Origin: Tepidanaerobacteraceae bacterium
GTDB taxonomy: Bacteria > Bacillota > Thermosediminibacteria > Thermosediminibacterales > Tepidanaerobacteraceae
Direction of reading: 5' to 3'
Assembly (NCBI GenBank): GCA_024655905.1
Contig: JANLFP010000004.1
Location: forward strand, 83,643-147,642
DNA length: 64,000 nt
A model generated the notes under the pieces. That model had not been told where the DNA came from. It ran no database searches and saw only the letters and a list, made by a program, of their open reading frames with translations. Positions 26,178-34,686 of this stretch are shown in pieces; position 1 is the stretch's first letter, and the number at the start of each line of letters is the position of its first letter. A program made the translations under genes and the position numbers.

Positions 26178-28007
26178 ATGGGAAAAATCTCAAAACTGGA
26201 TGATAGCATTTCATCAAAAATAGCTGCTGGCGAAGTTATAGAAAGACCAGCTTCTGTGGTTAAGGAACTGGTGGAAAATTCAATAGATGCAGGAAGCAGA
26301 CATATAAAAATAGAAATTGAAAAGGGGGGTAAAAAATTAATTCGTGTTATTGATGACGGGGAAGGCATATCCAGAGAAGATGTAGTACTTGCTTTTGAAA
26401 GACATGCTACAAGCAAAATACATAAAGTCGAAGATATTTTTAATATAAACACCTTAGGGTTTAGGGGCGAAGCCCTTCCTAGCATCGCCTGTGTATCGGA
26501 AATAATGTTAATGACCAAAACCAAAGAAGAGCGGGAAGGCACGAGATGCGAAATCAAAGAAGGGATTATAAAATGCATAGAGGAAACTCCGGCGAATGAT
26601 GGATGTTATTTTGAGATAAAAAATCTGTTTTACAATACTCCAGCAAGATTAAAATTTCTCGGCAGCGATACCATGGAGGCTTCACAGATTATTGATTACA
26701 TTTTGAAAATTGCCATGGGAAATCCTGATATTTCATTTTGTCTGTTAAGCGATGGGAAGGAGATATTTTACACAAGCGGCAGTGGAGATTATAGAGAAGT
26801 TATTGCAAGAGCATATGGTAAAGATGTGGCAGTTCAAATGATAAGCATTGAAAAATCTTTCCTCAATGGTTCGATCAAGGGATTTATATCGACTCCTCAA
26901 TTTAGTAGAGGAAATCGGACAGGAGAAACATTTTTTGTAAATCGACGCCTGATAAAAGACAAAGGTCTTTCCTTTGCCGTGGAAAGGGCTTATAAAACAA
27001 TTCTTCCAACGAGTAGATTTCCTATAGCGTTAGTATTGATAAATGTTGATAATTCGCAAGTAGATGTAAACGTTCATCCCACGAAACTGGAAATAAAATT
27101 CAGAAGCGAACATGAAATTCATAAAGCTTTATATGATGCAGCCGTTACTGGCTTGAAAACAAATATTTTAGTTTCAAGGGAAAAGTTCAATGACAATAAT
27201 ATTTTTTCTGATTTTCGGAAAGCGCTACCGCAAACATTTGAAGAACAACGTTCTTTTAACTATGATGAATATAAAAATGATGAAAAAAGATATGAAAATG
27301 ACTTGTCAAATTCAAATAATGTATATTTTCCCACCTCCAATGATATAATAAGTAAAAAGCTTGCAATTCGAGAGAGCGGCGGAAATAATACATATCCATC
27401 AAAAAAAATGGTTAGTGAACCTGAAATATCTGAAAAAATCAATATAAAAAAGATAATCGGTCAATTATTCGATACATATATCATTGCAGAGGGTGAAGGA
27501 GAGTTTTACATAATTGATCAGCATGCGGCCCATGAAAGAGTGCTTTTTGATATATATTCCAAGAGATACGGCCAAAACCCGATTTCCCAAGAATTAATTG
27601 AGCCTTATGCTTTACAACTTTCAATCCAAGATATTGGAGTTATACAAGAATTTTTTGAAGATATAAGAGCTATGGGATTTGATTTATCTCCTTTCGGAAA
27701 GGATACAGTTCTGATTCGCTCGGTTCCTTACTTTTTTGATAAGGCTTTAAAACCTGAAATTCTGAAAGAAGTAATCGATAATTTCAGAGGTGAGGAATAC
27801 AATGTTTTAAGCCAAAGGGAGAAATTTATAGCATCAATGGCATGTCATACTGCCATTAAAGCGGGAGATGTATTGAACTCCACACATATGATAGAATTGA
27901 TCAATCAGCTGAAAGAAACGGAAACCCCCTTTACATGTCCTCATGGCAGGCCTACAATTATATCAATGACTATGTATGAACTTGAGAAGAAATTTAAGAG
28001 GGTATAA
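26178..28007 (+). CDS. mutL: DNA mismatch repair endonuclease MutL
   Basis: A 609-residue MutL. It has an N-terminal GHKL ATPase (IAAGEVIERPASVVKELVEN, DDGEGI, GFRGEALPSIA), a transducer domain, and a linker rich in Asn/Ser/Asp (about residues 340-410). The C-terminal endonuclease motif IDQHAAHERVLFD, ACHTAIKAGD and CPHGRP mark the nicking, metal-dependent form found in bacteria without MutH. It follows mutS by 10 bp and is translationally linked. Confidence 0.96.
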   Translation: MGKISKLDDSISSKIAAGEVIERPASVVKELVENSIDAGSRHIKIEIEKGGKKLIRVIDDGEGISREDVVLAFERHATSKIHKVEDIFNINTLGFRGEALPSIACVSEIMLMTKTKEEREGTRCEIKEGIIKCIEETPANDGCYFEIKNLFYNTPARLKFLGSDTMEASQIIDYILKIAMGNPDISFCLLSDGKEIFYTSGSGDYREVIARAYGKDVAVQMISIEKSFLNGSIKGFISTPQFSRGNRTGETFFVNRRLIKDKGLSFAVERAYKTILPTSRFPIALVLINVDNSQVDVNVHPTKLEIKFRSEHEIHKALYDAAVTGLKTNILVSREKFNDNNIFSDFRKALPQTFEEQRSFNYDEYKNDEKRYENDLSNSNNVYFPTSNDIISKKLAIRESGGNNTYPSKKMVSEPEISEKINIKKIIGQLFDTYIIAEGEGEFYIIDQHAAHERVLFDIYSKRYGQNPISQELIEPYALQLSIQDIGVIQEFFEDIRAMGFDLSPFGKDTVLIRSVPYFFDKALKPEILKEVIDNFRGEEYNVLSQREKFIASMACHTAIKAGDVLNSTHMIELINQLKETETPFTCPHGRPTIISMTMYELEKKFKRV

Positions 28008-28952
28008 ATGAAAAAAAAACCTCTGATAGTAATTGTAGGTCCAACTGCTGTGGGGAAAACAGAAATAGCTATAGAAGTAGCAAAAAAACTTAATTGCGAA
28101 ATAATTTCGGCTGACTCGATGCAAATTTACAGGTACATGGATATAGGCACCGCCAAACCTTCCCGTGCAGAACAAAGGGAAATAAAACACCACATGATTG
28201 ATATAATAGACCCGGATCAGGGATTCAGTGCAGCCGATTTTCAAGTTATGGCTAAAGAATGCATAGAAGATATTTTTAGTCGCAACAAACTGCCGTTGAT
28301 GTCAGGAGGGACAGGGCTATATATAAATTCGGTTTGTTATAATTATATATTTTCTGAAATTGATAAAGATATTTCATTAAGAGAACAGTTAAAAAAACAG
28401 GCTTTAGAATATGGCAACGATTTTCTGTACAAAAAGTTGGAAAAACTAGATCCGCAAGCTGCTAAAAAAATTCACCCGAATAATCTTAAGAGAATAATAA
28501 GGGCTCTAGAAGTTTGTATAAAGACAGGTCATACTTTTTCATCATATGAAGAAAAAACAAAAAAGCAGAAAAATCCATATGACTTATTTATGTTCGGTCT
28601 TACAAGACCCAGGGAAGAACTTTACCATAGAATCAATGAACGTGTTTTGCACATGATCAATACCGGACTTGTGGAAGAAGTAAAAAAACTTCTTGCAATG
28701 GGATACTCCAGGAATTTAAATTCCATGCAAGGTCTGGGATATAGACAGATAATTGATTATCTAGACGGCAAATCAACTCTTGAAGAAGCCATATATCTCA
28801 TTTCAAGGGATACGCGCCATTATGCAAAAAGACAATATACATGGTTTTTAAAGGATAAAAACATTATTTGGATGGATATATCAAAAGAAGGAATGAAAAA
28901 AGTCACAGAAAATATTATTAAAACTGTAGAAGGAAAATTAAAAAATTCCTAG
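28008..28952 (+). CDS. miaA: tRNA dimethylallyltransferase
   Basis: A 314-residue P-loop enzyme with GPTAVGKTEIAIE, ADSMQIYRYMDIGTAKPS and SGGTGLYI. It transfers dimethylallyl from DMAPP to A37 of tRNAs, the step before MiaB. The ATG immediately follows the mutL stop (TAA-ATG). The order mutS-mutL-miaA-hfq is widely conserved. Confidence 0.96.
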   Translation: MKKKPLIVIVGPTAVGKTEIAIEVAKKLNCEIISADSMQIYRYMDIGTAKPSRAEQREIKHHMIDIIDPDQGFSAADFQVMAKECIEDIFSRNKLPLMSGGTGLYINSVCYNYIFSEIDKDISLREQLKKQALEYGNDFLYKKLEKLDPQAAKKIHPNNLKRIIRALEVCIKTGHTFSSYEEKTKKQKNPYDLFMFGLTRPREELYHRINERVLHMINTGLVEEVKKLLAMGYSRNLNSMQGLGYRQIIDYLDGKSTLEEAIYLISRDTRHYAKRQYTWFLKDKNIIWMDISKEGMKKVTENIIKTVEGKLKNS

Positions 28953-28989
28953 AATATAAATGTAAACGATAATATAAGGGGGACGAAGA

Positions 28990-29256
28990 ATGACAAAAGT
29001 TCAAATTAATCTGCAGGACAGTTTTTTGAATCAGGTTAGAAAGGATAATATACCTGTAACTATTTATCTTATAAACGGTTTTCAACTGAAAGGCCATGTT
29101 CGTGGATTTGACAATTTTACAGTGGTTTTGGATTCTGACGGCAGACAGCAACTAGTTTACAAACATGCCGTTTCAACCATATCTCCTTTCAAACCTGTAA
29201 ATTTTAATTCAAATGCATATTTGGAGCAGAAAAAACTTGAAGAAACAGAGAACTAA
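28990..29256 (+). CDS. hfq: RNA chaperone Hfq
   Basis: An 88-residue Sm-like protein: Sm1 motif ([20 protein letters not shown]) and Sm2-type motif [11 protein letters not shown]. It forms a hexameric ring that binds AU-rich RNA and small RNAs. The C-terminal tail is short, as in other Firmicutes. SD AAGGGGGA. Two strong terminators in a row end the miaB-hfq cluster. Confidence 0.96.
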   Translation: MTKVQINLQDSFLNQVRKDNIPVTIYLINGFQLKGHVRGFDNFTVVLDSDGRQQLVYKHAVSTISPFKPVNFNSNAYLEQKKLEETEN

Positions 29257-29277
29257 GCAATTATTTTAGACAAGATT

Positions 29278-29312
29278 AAAACCCCCGGATTTTATCATAC
29301 CGGGGGTTTTTA
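29278..29312 (+). terminator. first of two tandem terminators after hfq
   Basis: AAAACCCCCGG (29278-29288) pairs with CCGGGGGTTTT (29300-29310), an 11-bp stem followed by T. Confidence 0.92.
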
Positions 29313-29313
29313 G

Positions 29314-29343
29314 GGCGCCTTTTTTATACTGGCGCCTTTTTTT
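29314..29343 (+). terminator. second tandem terminator after hfq
   Basis: GGCGCC (29314-29319) pairs with GGCGCC (29331-29336), followed by TTTTTTT. It starts only 3 bp after the first stem. Confidence 0.8.
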
Positions 29344-29396
29344 ATGAAGTTGCATATAATAAATTGATATAGACTTTTTACGGGGTGCCGAAAATC

Positions 29397-30368
29397 ATGA
29401 ACGAAAATTCAAACAACTACGTAAATAACGATGACAATGTGATAGAATTATTGATAAATGGTAAAATAACTCCTGTAGAAGCCATTATATTTTTTAGAGA
29501 AATTGAACGCCACAAGAACTCGGTTGTAAAAAAAGCAAATGATGAGGAACAGCTTGAAGATATTATGATGGAATTGGATGAATTGATAGGCCTTGATAAA
29601 GTGAAGCAACTTGTAAAAGAATTACAAGCCTTTGTATCAATACAAAAAAAGAGGCAGGAAGAAAATCTTTTAACCGAACCCCAAGTCTTGCACATGATCT
29701 TTAAAGGCAATCCAGGCACAGGAAAAACAACCGTAGCAAGAATCCTGGGAAAAATGTTCAAAGCTATGAAGATACTTCAAAAGGGGCATACAGTAGAGGT
29801 TGAAAGAGCTGATCTAGTAGGAGAATATATAGGTCACACTGCGCAGAAGACGAGAGAACAGATTAAACGAGCTATTGGAGGGATATTATTCATTGATGAA
29901 GCATATTCTTTAGCAAGGGGCGGAGAAAAAGATTTTGGCAAAGAAGCTATAGACACACTTGTAAAAGCGATGGAAGATTATAAAGAAAATCTCGTGGTGA
30001 TACTTGCTGGATATAAAGATGAGATGGAATGGTTTTTACAAGCAAATCCAGGCCTTCGCTCAAGATTTCCTATCAGAATGGAGTTTAATGATTATACAAT
30101 TGAAGAGCTAATGCAAATCGCGAAAAAAATGGTTGAAAAGAGGCAATACCAATTTAGTTTGGATGCTATTTTAAAATTCGAAAAATTATTAATCAACAAT
30201 AAAAATGGTCCACATTATGACAAAATGGGAAATGCAAGAATGGTTAGAAATATGATAGAGAAAGCTATACGTCGCCAAGCTGTTAGATTGGTCAATCAAA
30301 AAAAGATTACTAGAGACGACCTTTTGTATATAAAATCAGAAGACATTGCGGAGGTAGATGAAATTTGA
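29397..30368 (+). CDS. SpoVK-like AAA+ ATPase (CbbX family)
   Basis: A 323-residue AAA+ ATPase of the SpoVK/CbbX family. Walker A is KGNPGTGKTTVARI, Walker B GGILFIDEAYSLARGG, with sensor VILAGYKDEM and arginine-finger region NPGLRSRFP. The N-terminal 65 residues are family-specific. In Bacillus, spoVK lies next to hfq and is needed for spore maturation, so the position supports that link. ATG 29397 is preferred over GTG 29385 because CGGGGTG can serve as its SD. The gene overlaps the next by 4 bp (TTGA). Confidence 0.87.
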   Translation: MNENSNNYVNNDDNVIELLINGKITPVEAIIFFREIERHKNSVVKKANDEEQLEDIMMELDELIGLDKVKQLVKELQAFVSIQKKRQEENLLTEPQVLHMIFKGNPGTGKTTVARILGKMFKAMKILQKGHTVEVERADLVGEYIGHTAQKTREQIKRAIGGILFIDEAYSLARGGEKDFGKEAIDTLVKAMEDYKENLVVILAGYKDEMEWFLQANPGLRSRFPIRMEFNDYTIEELMQIAKKMVEKRQYQFSLDAILKFEKLLINNKNGPHYDKMGNARMVRNMIEKAIRRQAVRLVNQKKITRDDLLYIKSEDIAEVDEI

Positions 30369-30973
30369 AGAAATGTATAATAATCGGTAAAACCAATGTA
30401 GGCAAAACTGCATTTTTTATAAATTTTGCCGAATATCTGGGCATCAAAACCTTTGAATTAGAAAAAAAATTCCCGGATGGAATAGAAGAATATGCAAAAT
30501 TGAGCTCCAGAGCGGCATTTGCAGCTCTTGTAGACGAAAAATATCATAAGACCAAAAACATTCAATCAATTGTTGTAACAGTCCCTATTGGAAAGGGCAA
30601 AAAAAAAATTCAACTGATTGATACGGCAGGATTGACAGATGATATACATCCAGAGATTGATGTGCGAAAAGCTATTTCCCAAACATTATCAATAATAAGG
30701 GAATCAGAATTGATTCTTCATATTTTAGATGCATCTGCAGCAGAAAAAAAAGAGCTTCCTAGTGCTTTTGGCATGGTAGATTACCAAGTTGCACAATTTG
30801 CACAATTGAAGAGAGGTTATGTAATCCTCGCAAATAAAATAGACTTACCAGATTCTAGTTATGGATTAAAAAAAATAAAACAAGAATTTTCAGGTAATCT
30901 AATAATACCTATTTCTGCTCTTAATAAAACTGGTTTTAAAGAGGTGAAAACTTTTGTCATTCATAATTTATAA
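30365..30973 (+). CDS. Era/Der-like small GTPase
   Basis: A 202-residue single-domain P-loop GTPase: G1 GKTNVGKTA, G3 DTAGL, G4 NKID, G5 SAL. It lacks the KH domain of Era and the tandem G domains of Der, so it is not either of them. It starts at TTG 30365 inside the SpoVK-like stop (GGAGGTAGATG upstream) and its end overlaps the next gene by 20 bp. This tight coupling suggests the SpoVK-like ATPase, this GTPase and the UbiA-like protein work in one process, probably sporulation-related. The target is unknown. Confidence 0.75.
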   Translation: MKKCIIIGKTNVGKTAFFINFAEYLGIKTFELEKKFPDGIEEYAKLSSRAAFAALVDEKYHKTKNIQSIVVTVPIGKGKKKIQLIDTAGLTDDIHPEIDVRKAISQTLSIIRESELILHILDASAAEKKELPSAFGMVDYQVAQFAQLKRGYVILANKIDLPDSSYGLKKIKQEFSGNLIIPISALNKTGFKEVKTFVIHNL

Positions 30974-31565
30974 TACTTTTATAATAAAAAAATTTATAAG
31001 CATTTTTCTAACAGGAATTGTGATAAAACTAATGGACGACTATATGGATAGCGAGTTCGATGATCTCATTAAAAATATTAATTTGGCCAAATTTTTAGGC
31101 AAGGGTGTAGTGCCATATACCTTGTTTGTTTTTTCTCTCGCAAGTATGTTGAATTATTCTGCAGCTATAACATTATTTTTTGCAAGTTATATTACCGGAA
31201 TGACGACAAATTTCGATGAAAAAATGCCATCGGGTTTATTCGGTTATCAGGAAATGATTATAATATTTTTATTTGGATGTATAGTATTTGGAACTGCAGA
31301 AATGTTTTCGTCGTTATTTTTAATTATTGCAATTCAATTATGGGATGACTATGTTGATTATCATTCGGATAAATATTCAATAAAAAATTTGGCATTTGTT
31401 CTGGGTAGAAATGAAAGTTTATTGCTGGGAATAATCTTTTTAATTTCATCTATGTATATCGATTGTTTAAAAACTTTATCAGGAATAGCTTCAATGTTGA
31501 TTATTGTTTACATAATAAATTTACGGTCTATAAAATATTTCAAATTCGAAAATCCAGAGAGGTGA
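30954..31565 (+). CDS. UbiA-like polytopic membrane protein
   Basis: A 203-residue, strongly hydrophobic protein with about six to seven membrane segments. Two aspartate-rich loops stand out: DDYMDSEFDD near residue 27 and WDDYVDYHSD near residue 130. They resemble the two Mg2+-pyrophosphate-binding motifs (NDxxDxxxD and DxxxD) of UbiA prenyltransferases, though the protein is about 80 residues shorter than usual. It could be a compact UbiA-type transferase acting on an isoprenoid lipid. Starts at TTG 30954 behind GAGGTGAAAA. No firm family assignment. Confidence 0.6.
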   Translation: MSFIIYNTFIIKKFISIFLTGIVIKLMDDYMDSEFDDLIKNINLAKFLGKGVVPYTLFVFSLASMLNYSAAITLFFASYITGMTTNFDEKMPSGLFGYQEMIIIFLFGCIVFGTAEMFSSLFLIIAIQLWDDYVDYHSDKYSIKNLAFVLGRNESLLLGIIFLISSMYIDCLKTLSGIASMLIIVYIINLRSIKYFKFENPER

Positions 31566-31573
31566 ATTAAATC

Positions 31574-31786
31574 ATGATTTACAAAAATATTTTATTATAT
31601 ATAATTCTTTTTCTTTCAATATTTTCAATGGGTTACGCTATCGGAAGAAGGATAGGGAAAAAAGAAGGTTATTGTGAAAGTGAAATTATAATTCCAATAA
31701 AACTAAAACAAAATATGATGCAGTCTTCTTTTTGTCCAATATGTTGCCGAAAGTTGAATGAAATTAACGTATGTGATAAAATTTAA
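31574..31786 (+). CDS. small membrane protein with C-terminal cysteine cluster
   Basis: A 70-residue protein. Residues 4-22 form one membrane helix, followed by a short basic segment (GRRIGKKEG). The C-terminal tail has four cysteines (CPICC and a final C), which could bind a metal. SD GAGAGGTG, 8 bp after the UbiA-like gene, so probably in the same operon. Not a recognised family. Confidence 0.6.
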   Translation: MIYKNILLYIILFLSIFSMGYAIGRRIGKKEGYCESEIIIPIKLKQNMMQSSFCPICCRKLNEINVCDKI

Positions 31787-31820
31787 CAAATATCTGATTG
31801 AATGAAAGGAAGATTTTATT

Positions 31821-33116
31821 TTGAATACAATTGAGACTTTCTTAAAAAAATATTATGGCTTGAATCAGAATGTAATAGAACTGGCTTATAAAGCACAAAA
31901 AGATATTGAACCATATTTGAAAAAAATAAATCTTATAGCAGAATACAACCAGTTAAAAGTAATAAAAGCCATGAATGATGCTGGTCTCAGCGACTATCAT
32001 CTTACCGATTCAACAGGATACGGATATAATGATGAAGGCAGAGATACTATAGAAAAAATCTACAAAAGCGTCTTTAAAGCCGAAGATGCACTTGTAAGGC
32101 CACAAATCATATCTGGCACTCATGCCATTGCGTTGTGCCTTTTTGGAGTTTTAAGACCTCATGATGAGCTTTTAAGCGTGACAGGAACTCCATACGATAC
32201 TTTGAAAGACGTTATATTCGGTAAAAATTGTTCTTCTCTGGCCGATTTTGGTATAAAGTATTCTGAAGTAGATTTAAAGGATGAAAAGCCCGACTATGAA
32301 CAAATAACTTCAAAAATAAATCGGAATACTCGCATGGTTTTGATCCAGCGATCAAGAGGTTATGGTCTAAGGCCTTCTCTCACTCCGGATGAAATAGGAA
32401 AATTAATAAACCATATAAAAGCTATCAAGAGGGATATAATTTGTATGGTGGATAATTGTTATGGGGAATTTGTAGACATAAAAGAACCAATAGAAGTCGG
32501 AGCAGATCTATGCGCCGGTTCCTTAATAAAAAATCCCGGAGGAGGAATAGCTCCGACAGGTGGTTATGTAGTAGGAAAAGAAAAATTGATAAAACAATGT
32601 TCCTATCGTCTTTCAGCACCTGGCATTGGGAAAAAATGCGGCCCTTCGCTTGCTGTAAATCGCCTTATGATACAAGGGCTATTTTTTGCTCCTCTCGTGG
32701 TTAAAGAAGCGCTTAAAGGAGCTATTTTTACGTCAAGGTTCATGGAATTGGCAGGGTTTAGAGTGCTCCCAAAATATGAGGAAAAAAGGGGAGACATAGT
32801 TACAGCAGTGGTTTTTGGAGATAAAAACCTTTTAATTAATTTTTGCCGCGGAATTCAAAAAGCAGGGCCAGTAGATTCGCACATTTCTCCCGAACCATGG
32901 GATATGCCGGGTTATAATCATCAAGTAATAATGGCCGGCGGAAGCTTTATCCAGGGCTCATCCATAGAATTAAGCGTTGATGCGCCTATCCGGGAACCTT
33001 ATGTGGCTTATATTCAGGGAGGAATCAACTATACTCACGTGAAGCTGGGTGTAATGAAAGCTTTCCAAGAGTTACTCGATCGAAATCTAATGAATATGAA
33101 GAAATTATCTCCTTAA
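31821..33116 (+). CDS. ynbB: YnbB/aluminium-resistance family PLP-dependent enzyme
   Basis: A 431-residue fold-type I PLP enzyme of the aluminium-resistance / cystathionine-beta-lyase-like family (YnbB in Bacillus). Typical parts are STGYGYNDEGRDTIEKIY, RPQIISGTHAIALCLFG, and the lysine region CAGSLIKNPGGGIAPTGGY, where the PLP lysine is expected. The reaction is not established; carbon-sulfur lyase activity is usual for relatives. ynbB often lies near hfq/miaA in Firmicutes, as here. TTG 31821, SD AAAGGAAG. It converges with lexA. Confidence 0.88.
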   Translation: MNTIETFLKKYYGLNQNVIELAYKAQKDIEPYLKKINLIAEYNQLKVIKAMNDAGLSDYHLTDSTGYGYNDEGRDTIEKIYKSVFKAEDALVRPQIISGTHAIALCLFGVLRPHDELLSVTGTPYDTLKDVIFGKNCSSLADFGIKYSEVDLKDEKPDYEQITSKINRNTRMVLIQRSRGYGLRPSLTPDEIGKLINHIKAIKRDIICMVDNCYGEFVDIKEPIEVGADLCAGSLIKNPGGGIAPTGGYVVGKEKLIKQCSYRLSAPGIGKKCGPSLAVNRLMIQGLFFAPLVVKEALKGAIFTSRFMELAGFRVLPKYEEKRGDIVTAVVFGDKNLLINFCRGIQKAGPVDSHISPEPWDMPGYNHQVIMAGGSFIQGSSIELSVDAPIREPYVAYIQGGINYTHVKLGVMKAFQELLDRNLMNMKKLSP

Positions 33117-33140
33117 ATTTATATCCGGGATTTTTATTTC

Positions 33141-33746
33141 CTATTTTATTTTTCGATATAGTCCCACCACTTTACCGAGAATCTTTAAATCTTGTACAAT
33201 GATTGGATCCATAAAGCGGTTTTCCGGTTGAAGACGGAAATGATCGGCTTCTTTATAAAACCTCTTAATAGTAGCTTCGTCATCTATTAAAGCTACAATA
33301 ATATCACCATTTTCAGCAGTATCTGCAGACCTTACAATTACATAATCACCATCCAGGATACCGGCTTCTATCATGCTGTTGCCTTTGACAGAAAGCATAA
33401 AAACATCGGCATCTGGAACCAATTCTTTAGGAAGGTTAAAAACCGCTTCAATGTTTTCTTGAGCAAGTATGGGTTGACCTGCGGTCACCCTTCCAACTAA
33501 AGGAACCTTTACAACTCCAGGAACAAAATTTTTGTTAAGAACACCTATAGCTCTAGGTTTTTGCGGGTCTCTACTAAAATATCCCTTTTTTTCAAGCTGT
33601 ACCAAATATCCGTGAACGGTGGCTGTAGACTTTAGATTGGTAGCGGCACAGATTTCCCGAACCGAAGGGGGATAACCATGAGTACTGCTGAAACTATAGA
33701 TGTAATCAAGAATCTGCTTTTGTCTTGGAGTTAAATCTTGATTCAT
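33141..33746 (-). CDS. lexA: LexA repressor
   Basis: A 201-residue SOS repressor. The N-terminal winged helix has [20 protein letters not shown]. The C-terminal S24 self-cleaving domain has its cleavage site at Ala89-Gly90 (RVTAGQP), the catalytic Ser124 (KGNSMIEAG) and Lys161 (EATIKRFYK). RecA-stimulated self-cleavage turns on DNA-damage genes. All catalytic positions are intact. A possible LexA-type box lies 56 bp upstream of its start. Confidence 0.96.
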   Translation of the reverse strand: MNQDLTPRQKQILDYIYSFSSTHGYPPSVREICAATNLKSTATVHGYLVQLEKKGYFSRDPQKPRAIGVLNKNFVPGVVKVPLVGRVTAGQPILAQENIEAVFNLPKELVPDADVFMLSVKGNSMIEAGILDGDYVIVRSADTAENGDIIVALIDDEATIKRFYKEADHFRLQPENRFMDPIIVQDLKILGKVVGLYRKIK

Positions 33747-33801
33747 ATTATCACGACTCCGTTTTTTTATTTTGTATTATACCATACTTATATTATTTTT
33801 T

Positions 33802-33813
33802 AAACAAATGTTT
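33802..33813 (-). promoter_or_regulatory. possible LexA box upstream of lexA
   Basis: AAAC-AAAT-GTTT is a perfect palindrome of the form xAACN4GTTx, one base per half-site away from the Gram-positive box GAACN4GTTC. Its place just upstream of lexA suits autoregulation, but AT-rich DNA makes such palindromes common. Confidence 0.35.
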
Positions 33814-33842
33814 GCAAATAAAATTTATTTTGCCAATAATAT

Positions 33843-33900
33843 TTGGTAGAGTAGCGGTCTCCAAAACCGTTGGTTGCGGGTTCGAGTCCCGTCTCCCCTG
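33843..33900 (+). pseudogene. truncated tRNA-Trp copy
   Basis: These 58 bp match positions 34170-34227 of the intact tRNA-Trp with a single difference (CCCGT here, CCTGT in the intact gene, in the T stem). The copy starts inside the D loop, has no 5' acceptor strand and ends without CCA (TTT instead). It also lacks the good promoter of the intact gene, so it cannot yield a functional tRNA. The 250 bp between the two copies (33901-34154) hold no gene I can recognise apart from the tRNA-Trp promoter at the right end. Confidence 0.85.
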
Positions 33901-34114
33901 TTTGTGAATACTTTGTAAATACTATAATTTGCCGACTGTCAACATCAACCTTACCGGACCAATGTTCTTAAAAAAAGCGATTTATAACGTCCGATAATAT
34001 ATCTTATGTTAACTAATTATTTTGAAACCTTTATAAGCGTATAGTTTTATTATATAAGCCAAAAAATATCTTTATAAAAAAACTAAAAAAATATAATGAC
34101 AATTAAAATAACCC

Positions 34115-34143
34115 TTTACATAAATGTTAAGATATTATATAAT
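34115..34143 (+). promoter_or_regulatory. promoter of tRNA-Trp
   Basis: TTTACA (34115-34120), a 17-bp spacer and consensus TATAAT (34138-34143), ending 11 bp before the mature tRNA. Confidence 0.8.
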
Positions 34144-34154
34144 AATATCGTTGC

Positions 34155-34230
34155 AGGGGAGTAGCTCAATTGGTAGAGTAGCGGTCTCCAAAACCGTTGG
34201 TTGCGGGTTCGAGTCCTGTCTCCCCTGCCA
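34155..34230 (+). tRNA. tRNA-Trp (CCA)
   Basis: A 76-nt cloverleaf. Acceptor AGGGGAG pairs with CTCCCCT, discriminator G and encoded CCA follow, and the anticodon loop CTCCAAA has anticodon CCA. The T stem GCGGG/CCTGT includes G-T wobbles; the truncated upstream copy has the better-paired CCCGT. Own promoter and terminator. Confidence 0.95.
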
Positions 34231-34280
34231 GATATAAATTTTTAAAAAACTTTTATAAAAAAATAAAAATAAATATGAAC

Positions 34281-34312
34281 AAATAAGGCCCTTGTTTTTA
34301 GGGCCTATTTTA
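34281..34312 (+). terminator. terminator after tRNA-Trp
   Basis: AGGCCC (34286-34291) pairs with GGGCCT, extended by A/T pairs with one bulge, followed by ATTTTATTTTTT. It may also serve the converging minus-strand gene at 34325. Confidence 0.75.
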
Positions 34313-34324
34313 TTTTTTATATAT

Positions 34325-34570
34325 TTATTTGTTTATTAACGCCTCCACAAAATTGTTGCAACTTGTGCAAAAGCCCCAGACCTTTTTATATTCGCCGTAA
34401 TCGTCCATGTATTTGTTGTGAAATATCAAAAACAACTGACCGCATTTGGGACAGCGAACCCCAATCGTGCTTTCGTTCCATCCATTGCAACTTATTGCAT
34501 CTTCATATGTCTCAATACCTTCTACATAATAAAATTTTAATATGTTTTTTGTTCCCGCTAAAATATGCAA
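34325..34570 (-). CDS. small zinc-ribbon protein, unknown function
   Basis: A protein of 81 residues (92 if translation begins at ATG 34603). Two CxxC pairs, CPKC and CTSC, about 30 residues apart in the C-terminal half form a probable zinc ribbon. TTG 34570 is preferred because GGGAGGG stands 8 nt before it, whereas ATG 34603 has no SD. Family not recognised. Confidence 0.6.
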   Translation of the reverse strand: MHILAGTKNILKFYYVEGIETYEDAISCNGWNESTIGVRCPKCGQLFLIFHNKYMDDYGEYKKVWGFCTSCNNFVEALINK

Positions 34571-34686
34571 AATATTTCCCTCCCAGTTATATTTTTTATC
34601 CATAAAGGCTTTTAGCTTTTAATAGACTATCGGGAAGGATGTTAAAATATTTTCTCTTGTTTATAATATTCATTTTTTATGTTATT

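Noticed and set aside
30365-30973. The small GTPase as Era or Der
   Set aside because: It has neither the KH domain of Era nor the second G domain of Der.
33843-34230. The two tRNA-Trp copies as attachment sites of a lost mobile element
   Set aside because: For tRNA-integrating elements the bare 3' fragment lies beyond the 3' end of the intact gene; here it lies on the 5' side, and no integrase remnant is seen between the copies.
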